A stretch of DNA of 64,000 bases from Thalassotalea marina (GCF_014656435.1 NZ_BNCK01000002.1:115377-179376), one strand, 5' to 3'; positions 19,438 to 28,804 are shown, counted from the first letter of the stretch. Translations and numbers: made by a program. Notes: a model not told the origin generated them from the sequence alone.

Positions 19438-19635
19438 AACCTCAGGTTTGTATTAGAAATAGTGCTAAATAAAAGATAACAATAAGTTAGCAGTTTCTTG
19501 TTTTTCTAGGTCGATATTTTTGTCTGGGTTCAAGGCATTTTTGCAGCAGGAATAGTTAGCTATTTCGCTTCAAAATAACGCAGAAGTCAGTAAAAATAGC
19601 ACCTATAAACGCATTGCTAATGCGAACCTGAGGTT
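19438..19635. repeat. Pair of AACCTnAGGTT palindromes flanking the lysR leader
   Basis: AACCTCAGGTT at 19438-19448 and AACCTGAGGTT at 19625-19635 are each 5-1-5 palindromes and, with one more flanking T/A, form a 12-base inverted repeat with each other. They may be operator sites for a dimeric regulator or simply a stem-forming repeat. Confidence 0.4.
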
Positions 19636-19721
19636 ATTTAGGCTCAAATACTTTTATTTATTTCAATTGGTATTAAGCATACAATTAAAGCAAGTTTGCA
19701 ATGATAAAAGTCAGTTAACTA

Positions 19722-20618
19722 ATGGGTGATAGTAGTCTTTTTGATGGTATGGTGGTGTTTGTTAAAACCGTTGAAATTGGCAGTTTTAGCAAAGCCGCAG
19801 AAATACTCGGTCATTCGGCCTCATACGTTAGTAAAGAAATAAGCAAACTTGAATCGCGCTTAGGAGTGAGACTACTTAATCGAACGACCAGAAGTATTAC
19901 CTTAACCTCTGCTGGTAAACAATATTTCGAGCGTAGTCAGCAGTTAGTTATTGATGCACAAAGTACTGAACAAGCGATCGGGTCAATGCAAGCAGTTCCC
20001 AAAGGTGTTTTAAAACTGACGGCACCAGTGAGCTTGGGCAGAGCGCATTTAAACACTATTCTTGCTGAGTTTTTAAAAGCTTATCCCGAAGTTGACCTTG
20101 ATGTAGATTATAGCCAGCGCAAAGTGGACTTAGTTGCTGAAGGATACGATGTGGCGATTAGAATTGGAACTTTGCAAGACTCAAATTTAGTTGCCAAGCG
20201 TATCGGAGAAACACCCATTGCCTATTTGGCCTCCCCTGACTATTTAAAGCAATACGGTACTCCCGAAAGTCCTAGTAAATTATCTTCTCATCGAGTTATA
20301 AGCTACAGCAACTTGAGTACACCCAAATACTGGGAGTTTCGCCCTAAGTCTGAAGAAAAAGTTAACATTAAAGTCAATCCTAGGCTTGTTTGCAATGATG
20401 CAGATTTGCAAGTTGAAGTAGGTGTGGCAGGTATCGCGATGCTTCAATTACCCACCATTTTTTGCCGTGAAGAAATTGCAAATGGTAAGTTAGTTGAAAT
20501 ATTACCTAGTTATGCGCCAGAAAAACTTGGTATCTATGCCGTATATCCGCACCGAAAGTTTTTATCTGCAAAAGTTGATGTTTTTATCAAATTTATTGCC
20601 AAGAAATTAAAAACTTAG
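19722..20618 (+). CDS. LysR family transcriptional regulator
   Basis: This 298-residue protein has the LysR N-terminal winged helix-turn-helix (about residues 8-65, with FSKAAEILGHSASYVSKEISKLESRLGV split over the recognition helix) and a type 2 periplasmic-binding-like effector domain (about 95-295). It belongs to the AaeR/DsdC-like subgroup with the LNRTTRSITLT wing. Its target may be the upstream RND operon, which is on the same strand, but nothing in the sequence proves this. Confidence 0.93.
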   Translation: MGDSSLFDGMVVFVKTVEIGSFSKAAEILGHSASYVSKEISKLESRLGVRLLNRTTRSITLTSAGKQYFERSQQLVIDAQSTEQAIGSMQAVPKGVLKLTAPVSLGRAHLNTILAEFLKAYPEVDLDVDYSQRKVDLVAEGYDVAIRIGTLQDSNLVAKRIGETPIAYLASPDYLKQYGTPESPSKLSSHRVISYSNLSTPKYWEFRPKSEEKVNIKVNPRLVCNDADLQVEVGVAGIAMLQLPTIFCREEIANGKLVEILPSYAPEKLGIYAVYPHRKFLSAKVDVFIKFIAKKLKT

Positions 20619-20788
20619 TGTCTTAGGGGCAGTTGAACTTTCGCGGTTAAAATTTGTTCGAGATAAAATCGTTTGTTGGCACTTTCTACTGCGTTATCGG
20701 CTTATAAGGTAGAATAACTAGCTTCAGCCTTGTAAAAAGAGCCCACAAGCTGCTGCGAAATTCAGCTCAAAAGAACAACAGACCCTAG

Positions 20789-22093
20789 TCAAAATAAATT
20801 AACGTTTTCGGATAAAACGACTTTATTTCTACCTTGTGCCTTTGCCGCGTATAGCGCGAGGTCTGCTCGTTCAATAAGGTTTGCAGTGGTCTCATTTTCC
20901 CTGTGCGCCACACCAAAACTAGCGGTAATTTCAATGTCGTGGGTAAATGAATGAGAGGAAATAACCTCGCGTAAATCTTCCGCGATATCGTGTGCTTCCA
21001 TCAAGTTACAATTGGGGCAGATCAATAAAAATTCTTCGCCTCCCCAGCGAGCAAGAAAATCGCTCGAGCGGCTATTTTCACTTACTAGTTTAGTAAACTC
21101 TCGTAGTATTTCGTCACCGATACCATGCCCATATTTATCATTTAACGTTTTAAAATGGTCAATATCGATAAAAATCATACTAACGTTTTCTAAAGATTTA
21201 GTTAAAACCTGCTCTAAACCTATTCTATTTAATGCACCTGTTAGGGGATCTCGTTCAACTTGTTGTTTTAGTACATTAGACTCAACACTTAGTAATTTAT
21301 TAAGTTGTTTTAATTCTTTAGCTTTATTTTGTGCATCGACTAAACGGCGATTTGAACGTTGTAAATTAAGAATTAAAGCGGCAATTGCAGCCAGCGCCCA
21401 CATGGTGATGATTGAAAGAAAAACCTGTTTGTTGCTAAACACTTTTCCTACGAATTCAATTTTTTCCAACTCAATTTGATAATATCCTGGTTGAATACCG
21501 TTGCCTGTAGCAAGTTCTACAACTAGTACATTTTCTAATTCAGGGCCAGCATATTTAATGGGTATTTTTCTATCAAATAACCACCAAGTTGCCACTTGAA
21601 GAGCATTTAAGGGAATGGTTGTTGACGTTGAGACAGCCTCTGGCCAGTATTCTAAGCCATTGTACTTCCATGAACTATCGTCAGTGGTGCTTGAGTAGGC
21701 TTCATTAAAAGTTCGTAATTGAAAACGTAAGCTGGTGCTATTTTCTCCAACATACTTAGCTTTTACAATAACATCAGTAAATTGTGATAAATCGACCGGT
21801 GATAAGAAGTTTCTTTTTCTATCTAAACCTATGGCAATGGTAATTTCACAAAAGGGCCAAGCGTAACTGGATGCCTTTATTTCACACTGCAAAATGAACT
21901 TATCATCATCTCGTATTAATTTTGCAATCGATGTGCCGCCAATACCTTCATCACTCACCGCATAAACTGGTGATTTTGTTTTAGCGTCTAATACATAAGA
22001 TTTATCTAGTGAAAATGTATGCAATAAAATAACGACGAGAGTAATCAGTAATAAAACTGACATGATCATATTATCGAACTTTTCTGCTTGCAT
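20789..22093 (-). CDS. Membrane diguanylate cyclase with beta-rich periplasmic domain
   Basis: This is a 434-residue protein. TM1 is at about 9-25, a periplasmic region of about 200 residues is rich in beta strands and resembles CIA30/carbohydrate-binding galactose-binding folds (FRLQ-like strands, SSWKYNGLEYWP), and TM2 is at about 228-247. A short coiled coil follows, then a GGDEF domain with an intact GGEEF active site at about 351-355 and an RSSD inhibitory site five residues before it. It should make cyclic di-GMP and be product-inhibited. A periplasmic sugar or polymer may be the signal; that is inference. Confidence 0.88.
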   Translation of the reverse strand: MQAEKFDNMIMSVLLLITLVVILLHTFSLDKSYVLDAKTKSPVYAVSDEGIGGTSIAKLIRDDDKFILQCEIKASSYAWPFCEITIAIGLDRKRNFLSPVDLSQFTDVIVKAKYVGENSTSLRFQLRTFNEAYSSTTDDSSWKYNGLEYWPEAVSTSTTIPLNALQVATWWLFDRKIPIKYAGPELENVLVVELATGNGIQPGYYQIELEKIEFVGKVFSNKQVFLSIITMWALAAIAALILNLQRSNRRLVDAQNKAKELKQLNKLLSVESNVLKQQVERDPLTGALNRIGLEQVLTKSLENVSMIFIDIDHFKTLNDKYGHGIGDEILREFTKLVSENSRSSDFLARWGGEEFLLICPNCNLMEAHDIAEDLREVISSHSFTHDIEITASFGVAHRENETTANLIERADLALYAAKAQGRNKVVLSENVNLF

Positions 22094-22382
22094 TTAAAAA
22101 CTCACTACCGTTAAAACATAAATACAGCTACAGGGTAACCGTCTTGTGCTAATCAGATGACCTTAGTTTTATAGTCTAACCAAAGTCGAGCACATGACAG
22201 CTGTTGGCCACTAAAAAAAGCAATACATGTTCTCAGTGTAAGCAAAATTTGATTAAAACGGTAGCGTTTAGGTGAATAGTATTGATAATGAACAAATTTA
22301 TGTGCTTTGAAAAGTCTGTTCCGTTTACATCATTTTATGCTCGTGCTTAAATGGAAATGATGCCTATTACAGGGAAAGAAAG

Positions 22383-24287
22383 TTGAAATACTCCTTTATC
22401 TTATTGTTTGTTATAAATGTTTTTTTTGGAAGTTTTAGCGCTACTGCACAGGAAATTAATCCGGCTGAGCGACAAACAATATCGGTAAGTGATATTAATT
22501 TTGACAATCTAATAGATATTGAACGTCTGATTTTTCGTGATCCAATGGCTGTTTATCAGCGTATCAATGAGCTTGAATCGCAACTAGAATCTCAAAACGG
22601 AACAATGCAAACTTGGTGGTATTTTCGCAAAGCACAGTGCGAAAATTTATTACATTTATTTCACGCATTTGACCAAACGCTTTCACAACTGTCTACTTTG
22701 ATATCCGTAGACGTGGCACCTGCACTCCAAGCTCGCTATTACTACTTTCAAGGCATATCTTTACAGCGGGCGGGCTTATATGAGCAAGCGAGAAGACAAT
22801 ACAGCCGCTCTATGGAAATTGCCAAAGCCGAAAAGTTGACAGAGATATATATAAAAACTAAGCAAGAATATGCATACACTTATAGTTTATCTGAGCTGTA
22901 CGATGCTTCGCTAAAAGATATACAGGCTGCTTTTGTTGAAGCTTATGCAAAAAAAGACCAGTTTCTTATTGCCGTGGTTAATGAGACCTATGGCGCCGTT
23001 TACAGTTACATGAACGAATATGAACGATCGGCAAATTATTACTTAAAAGCAATTGATACATACGAAAGGTTGGGCTATCCAACACATGTTGCCGACGCTA
23101 TGTACGCCTTGGCAAATACCTATCGCTATGGGCAGGAATATCAACTGGCAATAAAGTTCTTTAATCTGTATTTACAAAAGGTGTCATACACCCCCAACCC
23201 TGATATACGCTTCTATGGAGTTTATGGGGTAGCGATGACTTTATCAGAGCAGGGAAATTGTAGTGAGGCCTTAACGCATATAGATGAAGCATTGTTGTTA
23301 AATGGTCCTGAAGATTTTGAAGCGGAATTGTATAAACAAAAAACAAGCTGCTTAATTCAATTAAATCAGTTGGATGAAGCAGAGGCTGCATTAACGATAT
23401 CTGAAGATATTTTTACAAAAATGCCAGAGCTAACAGGAAGTGCTTGGCAACTTGAAAACGACAAGCTAAGAAGCCAACTGGCATACGCGCAAGGCCAATA
23501 CAAACAAGGTTATGATCTACTTGCAGATTATCATCAAATTTATGCTGATAATTTAATGAAAAATGCCAGTGAGCGTATAACAAATATTCGAAATGCTGCT
23601 GAATTAGAGCGCCAAAAAATTGAAAAGGCACTATCTAGTGAACGAGCGCAAATTGAAAACTTACAAAAAACTGCACAGCAACAAGAGCTGCGTGAGCACT
23701 ATTATTTCATTGTATTTCTTTTAGTGTCTTTATTTGGTGTGATTGTCGTTGTCACAATTTTGTATCGAAATAACCGTAAAATGATTGCCTTGTACGTGAT
23801 TGACTCTCTAACCAATTTATATAGTCGTCGCTTTACTTTTGACTACTTAGAACGAGTACTTAACGAGAGAAAAATGGATAAAAGTCACCTCTCTCTGTTA
23901 GTGTTAGATATCGATGACTTTAAAAGTGTAAATGATGAGTTAGGTCATGCTACTGCTGACGAAGTACTGAAGAAAATAGCCAAATGTACCAAATCAGCCA
24001 TGCGACCATCTGATGTTGTCGGACGCATTAGTGGAGAGGAGCTAATGTGTGTTTTACCCCGAACCGACAAAATGCAAGCTAAAGCGATTGCTGAGCGAAT
24101 ACGCACAACAATAAAGCGTGAACATATTGTTATTACACAACATGAAAACAATCAAGTGACAGTAAGCATTGGCATTGCAACGGCCAATGAAAACAACATC
24201 GATGCAAAAAACTTATATTCCTTGGCAGATGCTGCACTGTATCGCGCCAAGTTATCTGGAAAAAATAGTATAGAATTTTCAGCATAA
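22383..24287 (+). CDS. Periplasmic TPR sensor diguanylate cyclase
   Basis: This 634-residue protein starts with TTG (22383) behind GGAAAG; this start gives a signal peptide ending around FSATAQE. The periplasmic part is a series of tetratricopeptide repeats (about 95-390), followed by a coiled coil, one transmembrane helix (about 442-464) and a C-terminal GGDEF domain. The active-site loop reads SGEEL (about 550-554) instead of GGDEF, while the RPSD I-site five residues ahead is intact. SGEEL/SGEEF variants can be active, so activity is probable but not certain. Confidence 0.88.
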   Translation: MKYSFILLFVINVFFGSFSATAQEINPAERQTISVSDINFDNLIDIERLIFRDPMAVYQRINELESQLESQNGTMQTWWYFRKAQCENLLHLFHAFDQTLSQLSTLISVDVAPALQARYYYFQGISLQRAGLYEQARRQYSRSMEIAKAEKLTEIYIKTKQEYAYTYSLSELYDASLKDIQAAFVEAYAKKDQFLIAVVNETYGAVYSYMNEYERSANYYLKAIDTYERLGYPTHVADAMYALANTYRYGQEYQLAIKFFNLYLQKVSYTPNPDIRFYGVYGVAMTLSEQGNCSEALTHIDEALLLNGPEDFEAELYKQKTSCLIQLNQLDEAEAALTISEDIFTKMPELTGSAWQLENDKLRSQLAYAQGQYKQGYDLLADYHQIYADNLMKNASERITNIRNAAELERQKIEKALSSERAQIENLQKTAQQQELREHYYFIVFLLVSLFGVIVVVTILYRNNRKMIALYVIDSLTNLYSRRFTFDYLERVLNERKMDKSHLSLLVLDIDDFKSVNDELGHATADEVLKKIAKCTKSAMRPSDVVGRISGEELMCVLPRTDKMQAKAIAERIRTTIKREHIVITQHENNQVTVSIGIATANENNIDAKNLYSLADAALYRAKLSGKNSIEFSA

Positions 24288-24383
24288 GTTAGTTGGAACA
24301 ATGAGAATAGATTATAAATCAGTAGCTTCTACTACAAAGGTAATAAATTCAAAGCTGCTTAACAAAGGGAAATTATTTTTCCA

Positions 24384-24406
24384 GCGATACGGTCTATCGT
24401 TTTTTA
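24384..24406 (+). terminator. Weak terminator/attenuator-like hairpin before the ovothiol operon
   Basis: A 5-bp stem CGATA/TATCG with a 5-base loop and six Ts lies 17 bases before the first operon gene. It could end the upstream diguanylate cyclase transcript or attenuate entry into the operon. The stem is short. Confidence 0.35.
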
Positions 24407-24422
24407 AAAGCAAAATATAACC

Positions 24423-25553
24423 ATGATCCCTAAGGTGAGCAGTGAAGTTACAAAGCTGGCAATCGATGTTATTGAGTTGCTAGAGTGTTATCTTGAAAAT
24501 CTTGGTTATCAGGCGGTTGTTCATTTTGAAATTGAAGGTTGTTATGCGTCTGATAAAGGCACCTCATTAGATTTTGATTTGGCAAACAAGGCCCTGAAAC
24601 AAGCAGGAATTCAAGGCACATTGGTGCGTGAGTTTTGGCACAACCAATGGGAGTTTGTCTCAAATTTTGCTGGTCAAACACCATTGCAGGAAGCGCACAG
24701 CGTAGCGAAAGCAATAAAAATGCTTCCACAAATATTTAATAAACAGGGAATAAATCAAACAATTATCGCTCCAGTGGTATGGAATGGTGACAGTAAACGC
24801 ATGGTAAAAGGCAGTAGGCAATTGTTTACCCATGAAAACCGTCAAGTACATATACCCAATGCAATTCAGTTAAACGTGAGTATAAATAATGCTCAAGGTA
24901 ACAACATAATTGCACGGCAAGGCGTTGGTCAGCGTTTGCAACAATGTTTTATAAAGAGCAGCGCATCATGCGCACTGCTCTATTTACCAGAGCCTATGGC
25001 GTTTGAGCGGTTACTGTTAAAGGAGAAGTATGGTTTGGACGACGAACTATGTTCTCCTTCAGATATTTCCGGCGGGCATCAAGGGAGTGTTGCTTTGTAT
25101 CTGGATAAAGGAAAGCACAATCAAATAATGGGCGAAACCCCTTTATTGTATGATCAACATCAAAAAGTGATCTTAAGTGATATAGATTGGCGTAAAACTG
25201 CTAGAGTTGAGTACAGACTTGGCGCCTCAAGCTGTTTTTACAATCCGTATATTAACGTTGTTTATGCATTGCTTAATGTTATTGACGCGCTAACCAATGC
25301 AGATTCAGTGCCTGAAACTATGTCAGCCAATCAAGCACATGTTTTACCTCGATGCCTTGAAGATACCGATCAGGCATTAGGTGCTATTTCACAGTTTGCA
25401 CGAGAAAACTGGTTTGCCCAGCGTATTGATGAGATTGAACAATACGTGAACAGGGTTGGGGATGGTATTTGTGCAACCAGTGTTCAAGCTCTTGGGGCAA
25501 GGTTAAAGCAAGCGTATTTAGCGCAATATCAGCAGGTTAAACTAATTTATTAA
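24423..25553 (+). CDS. Glutamine synthetase-fold ligase of the ovothiol operon
   Basis: This 376-residue protein is not annotated by close recognition, but it carries glutamine-synthetase/GCS-type catalytic landmarks. They are an E-x4-Q-x-E metal/glutamate-site motif (Glu70 to Glu77, EFWHNQWE), a NAIQLNVSINN strand at 146-156 matching the HxHxS strand region, and RVEYRLGASSCFYNPYINVV at 261-280 matching the RxExR...NPY region of the family. The N-terminal beta-grasp domain of true glutamine synthetase is absent and the protein starts in the catalytic fold. It ends 12 bases before ovoA. An ATP-dependent gamma-glutamyl or amide ligase acting on ovothiol or its precursor is the inference. A canonical gshA exists at 61.9 kb, so it is not needed for glutathione. 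Confidence 0.62.
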   Translation: MIPKVSSEVTKLAIDVIELLECYLENLGYQAVVHFEIEGCYASDKGTSLDFDLANKALKQAGIQGTLVREFWHNQWEFVSNFAGQTPLQEAHSVAKAIKMLPQIFNKQGINQTIIAPVVWNGDSKRMVKGSRQLFTHENRQVHIPNAIQLNVSINNAQGNNIIARQGVGQRLQQCFIKSSASCALLYLPEPMAFERLLLKEKYGLDDELCSPSDISGGHQGSVALYLDKGKHNQIMGETPLLYDQHQKVILSDIDWRKTARVEYRLGASSCFYNPYINVVYALLNVIDALTNADSVPETMSANQAHVLPRCLEDTDQALGAISQFARENWFAQRIDEIEQYVNRVGDGICATSVQALGARLKQAYLAQYQQVKLIY

Positions 25554-25565
25554 GAAGAATTTATT

Positions 25566-27683
25566 ATGGGCAGCACCAATACGCAGTTACCGACACCACA
25601 ATTAATTGGTGATTCTGTAGAAGAGAAAAGAGCAGAGATAAAACAGTACTTTAAAAATAGCTGGAACACCTATGAAGCATTATTTTCTTTAATTAATAAT
25701 GATCAGGCTTTTTATTTAAGGCCTGAACCTTTGCGCCATCCACTTGTTTTCTACTTTGGTCATACTGCGACCTTTTATATAAATAAACTCATTTTAGGTA
25801 AATATATTTCAAACCGGGTAAACGAAAAACTTGAAGCTATTTGTGCTGTTGGTGTTGATGAAATGAGTTGGGATGATTTAGATAGTAGTCATTACGACTG
25901 GCCGACAATTGACGAAGTAAGAGACTATCGAAAACAGGTTTTTCAGTTGGTAAATCAACTCATTGAAGACATGCCATTAGAATTGCCGATAACTCAAGAT
26001 TCACTCGCTTGGGTTATATTGATGGGCTGTGAACATGAGAGAATTCACCTAGAAACTTCGTCGGTCATTATGCGGATGTTGCCGCTTGAAAATCTTAGTG
26101 AAAATGAATTTTGGGCTAGCTGCACAGAGTCTAATGAAGCTCCGCAAAATAGCTTGGTTAACTTTCCCGCGACACAAATTACCCTGGGTAAAAATACAAA
26201 TGATTTAACGTATGGTTGGGATAACGAATATGGGCAGGAACAATATTCTGTAGATGCTTTTAAAGCGAGTGAATATCTTGTTTCTAATGGTGAGTTTTTG
26301 GCCTTTGTTGAAGCTGGTGGTTACCATTCTCCCTCTTATTGGAGCGAAGAGGGCCGCTCGTGGCTCGAATATAAAAAAGCACAAATGCCACGATTTTGGC
26401 GAAAAGAGCAGGGTAAATACATTCAGCGAAATTTACTCAATGAAATGGCTCTGCCTTTGAACTGGCCTGTTGAAGTTAATTACTTGGAAGCAAAAGCTTT
26501 TTGTAACTGGAAAAGTGAGCAAACTAACAGTTTTGTTCGCCTACCCACTGAGCCTGAATGGTATTATCTACGCCAGCAACTAGCTGGAGATGCTTACCAA
26601 TGGCAAGAAACACCGGGCAACTTGAATTTAGCTTACTACGCTTCTTCTTGTCCGGTTAATCGATTCAAACAAGGTGATCTGTTTGATGTATGTGGTAACG
26701 TTTGGCAATGGACAGAGTCGCCTATTGACGCATTTACTGGGTTTGCTGTTCATCCTTTATATGATGATTTTTCTACCCCAACTTTTGACGGCAAACATAA
26801 TTTGATTAAAGGCGGTTCATGGATTTCAACCGGCAACGAGGCGATAATCTCTTCGCGCTACGCTTTTAGAAGGCACTTCTTCCAGCATGCAGGATTTCGT
26901 TATGTACAAGCCCAGAGTGCAGAAATACCGCATATAGCAGTAAATAAATTTGAATCAGATCCTGCTGTGTGTCGAGAATTATTCAGTCATTATGGGCTGG
27001 CGGAACATGAAAATTTTTCAGTTCAACTGGCGGATAAAGTCGCCGAAATTTTGACTAAGTTTGATGTTAATCGTCCAAAACTATTGCACATGGGCTGCTC
27101 CGTTGGTCGAACTTCATTTGCGTTGGCAAAATCTGCTCAACAAATTGATGCACTAGATTTTACCGCTAGATATATTCAGTTTGGCGTGCAGTTGCAACAA
27201 CAAGAGTCGGTTCGCTTTGAGATGGTGAATCAGGGGGAAATTGTTAACTATCATGAGGTTTCGCTCAATAAACTATGCATTGATAACACTAATAATCTCA
27301 ACTTTTATCAAGGTGATGCGGTTAACTTAAAACCAATATTTGAACAATACGATGTTATTTTAATTGACCAAGCATTAGAGCAAAGTTATGACCCCAAACA
27401 AGCGCTAAAGACCTTAAGTGCTCGATTGAAACCAGGTGGGTTGTTGTTAATCGCCAGTAGTTATATTTACGATGAAAATATCTGTCAGAAATCTCAATGG
27501 CTTAGTGGTATTAAAGTGAATGGCGAAAACCTCGAAGGTGCTGCAGGATTATCTGCGATACTTAGTCCAAGGTTTAATCTAGTGAACAACGAATCATTGT
27601 TGCATGTTAAACCGCTAAATAGTCGACAACGTGTACATGAACAAGTTGAATTAACTGTTTGGCGCTGTACTCAGGATAATTGA
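25566..27683 (+). CDS. ovoA: 5-histidylcysteine sulfoxide synthase/methyltransferase OvoA
   Basis: This 705-residue three-domain protein matches OvoA. An N-terminal DinB-like domain has iron ligands His66 (FGHT) and the His157-x3-His161 pair in CEHERIHLE. A formylglycine-generating-enzyme/sulfatase-modifying domain follows (about 195-450, VRLPTEPEWYYL, CGNVWQWTE, GGSW). The C-terminal SAM methyltransferase (about 495-700) has a glycine-rich GCSVGR motif near 510. OvoA is an iron enzyme that joins cysteine to histidine C5 as a sulfoxide, and its last domain methylates the thiol-histidine to ovothiol A. It sits between the GS-fold ligase gene (12 bases) and ovoB (TGATG overlap). Confidence 0.93.
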   Translation: MGSTNTQLPTPQLIGDSVEEKRAEIKQYFKNSWNTYEALFSLINNDQAFYLRPEPLRHPLVFYFGHTATFYINKLILGKYISNRVNEKLEAICAVGVDEMSWDDLDSSHYDWPTIDEVRDYRKQVFQLVNQLIEDMPLELPITQDSLAWVILMGCEHERIHLETSSVIMRMLPLENLSENEFWASCTESNEAPQNSLVNFPATQITLGKNTNDLTYGWDNEYGQEQYSVDAFKASEYLVSNGEFLAFVEAGGYHSPSYWSEEGRSWLEYKKAQMPRFWRKEQGKYIQRNLLNEMALPLNWPVEVNYLEAKAFCNWKSEQTNSFVRLPTEPEWYYLRQQLAGDAYQWQETPGNLNLAYYASSCPVNRFKQGDLFDVCGNVWQWTESPIDAFTGFAVHPLYDDFSTPTFDGKHNLIKGGSWISTGNEAIISSRYAFRRHFFQHAGFRYVQAQSAEIPHIAVNKFESDPAVCRELFSHYGLAEHENFSVQLADKVAEILTKFDVNRPKLLHMGCSVGRTSFALAKSAQQIDALDFTARYIQFGVQLQQQESVRFEMVNQGEIVNYHEVSLNKLCIDNTNNLNFYQGDAVNLKPIFEQYDVILIDQALEQSYDPKQALKTLSARLKPGGLLLIASSYIYDENICQKSQWLSGIKVNGENLEGAAGLSAILSPRFNLVNNESLLHVKPLNSRQRVHEQVELTVWRCTQDN

Positions 27684-28804
27684 TGCAACTACCAGATCAT
27701 ATAAAGTTTACTCAGTCTATCAAGGGACATATTAAATATAACCTCAGTGATTCTTGTGGACAAAGGCATACATTAGCTTCGTTGAGTGAAACCATTGGAT
27801 TGGATGTCTCGAAACTAATGTCTGAGCCGCTAGGTTACGCCTCCTTGCGAGGCGACACAGAACTTCGTCAGCAAATCATCAAATTTCACCTAGGGCTAAA
27901 TCATCACTCAAGTTTGTTAGACGTTGACAATGTTTTAACCTTTTCTGGTGCGCAAGAAGCGCTAAGTGCAGCTTATCGAGCAATATTAAAGCCTGGTGAT
28001 GAAGTGGTGGTAATGACACCGTGTTACCCTTCTTTATTTCACATGGCAAAACAGTTGGGATGTAAAGTTAAAAAGTTACATGTTAAACCTAACCAAACAC
28101 TGAGTTACGAACAATTTGAACGCGTTATTAGTGACAAAACTAAACTTGTGGTGCTAAATTCTCCACACAATCCAACAGGTGCAATCATGGATTCCGCGCT
28201 CAGTGATCGTTTGCTTTCGCTTATTCAACAATATCAATGTTACCTGATCTGTGATGATGTAGCTCAAGCGAGTAATTTTAATCACTTAGCTTTAAGTCAC
28301 CGATTTTTAGATTATGATCGGGCTTTTGTTGTTTCTGTGATGTCGAAAAGTTTTGGTTTAGCTGGTGTAAGAGTTGGCTGGTTGGTATCGAAAAACAAAG
28401 TTTTGCTCAACAAAGCCTTAGCTTTTAAAGCCTACGGTAGTATATGTACTTCAAAAATAGATGAAATTATTGCGACAGCTGTATTGTCGGATTGGCAAAA
28501 ATTGGTCGATATCAATAACCAAGTCATTTTGTCTAACACCGAAAAATTTAAGCAGTTTTGTCAGCGTTATCAGGAGCGAATTCATTGGCAAGCGCCATCG
28601 GCAGGCATTTTGTCCATCGCAAAAATTAATGTGGACCAACCAATAGAAAGCTGGTGTTTATCGGTAGCTAATCAATACAACTTGCTGTTATTGCCAACGT
28701 CACTATTTGGCTTATCCGAGCCTTACGTCAGAATTGGCTTAGGGCATGTAAAGGTTGATCAAGCGCTCGACCAATTGGCATATGTTTTTCAAGCGCAAAA
28801 ATAG
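27683..28804 (+). CDS. ovoB: PLP-dependent 5-histidylcysteine sulfoxide lyase OvoB (class I/II aminotransferase fold)
   Basis: This 373-residue fold-type I PLP enzyme has Lys222 as the Schiff-base lysine in MSKSFGLAGVRVGW, an NPTG segment at 163-166, the cofactor Asp in CDDVAQ (about 191) and the carboxylate-binding Arg in YVRIGLG near the C terminus. The ATG at 27683 overlaps the ovoA stop as TGATG. OvoB cleaves the OvoA sulfoxide to release 5-thiohistidine plus pyruvate and ammonia, before methylation by the OvoA C-terminal domain. The specific function rests on its coupling to ovoA; the fold is certain. Confidence 0.85.
   Translation: MQLPDHIKFTQSIKGHIKYNLSDSCGQRHTLASLSETIGLDVSKLMSEPLGYASLRGDTELRQQIIKFHLGLNHHSSLLDVDNVLTFSGAQEALSAAYRAILKPGDEVVVMTPCYPSLFHMAKQLGCKVKKLHVKPNQTLSYEQFERVISDKTKLVVLNSPHNPTGAIMDSALSDRLLSLIQQYQCYLICDDVAQASNFNHLALSHRFLDYDRAFVVSVMSKSFGLAGVRVGWLVSKNKVLLNKALAFKAYGSICTSKIDEIIATAVLSDWQKLVDINNQVILSNTEKFKQFCQRYQERIHWQAPSAGILSIAKINVDQPIESWCLSVANQYNLLLLPTSLFGLSEPYVRIGLGHVKVDQALDQLAYVFQAQK

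Larger units (their letters stand above)
19369..19721. other. Intergenic region between RND operon and LysR gene
   Basis: Besides the RND terminator it holds two copies of the palindrome AACCTnAGGTT (19438-19448 and 19625-19635) about 187 bases apart. No gene was seen. Confidence 0.6.

Noticed and set aside
24423..25553. Assignment of the GS-fold protein as EgtA (gamma-glutamylcysteine ligase for ergothioneine)
   Set aside because: The neighbouring synthase has the OvoA C-terminal methyltransferase and an OvoB-like lyase, no EgtD histidine methyltransferase gene is present, and the motifs look closer to the glutamine synthetase branch than to GCS2.
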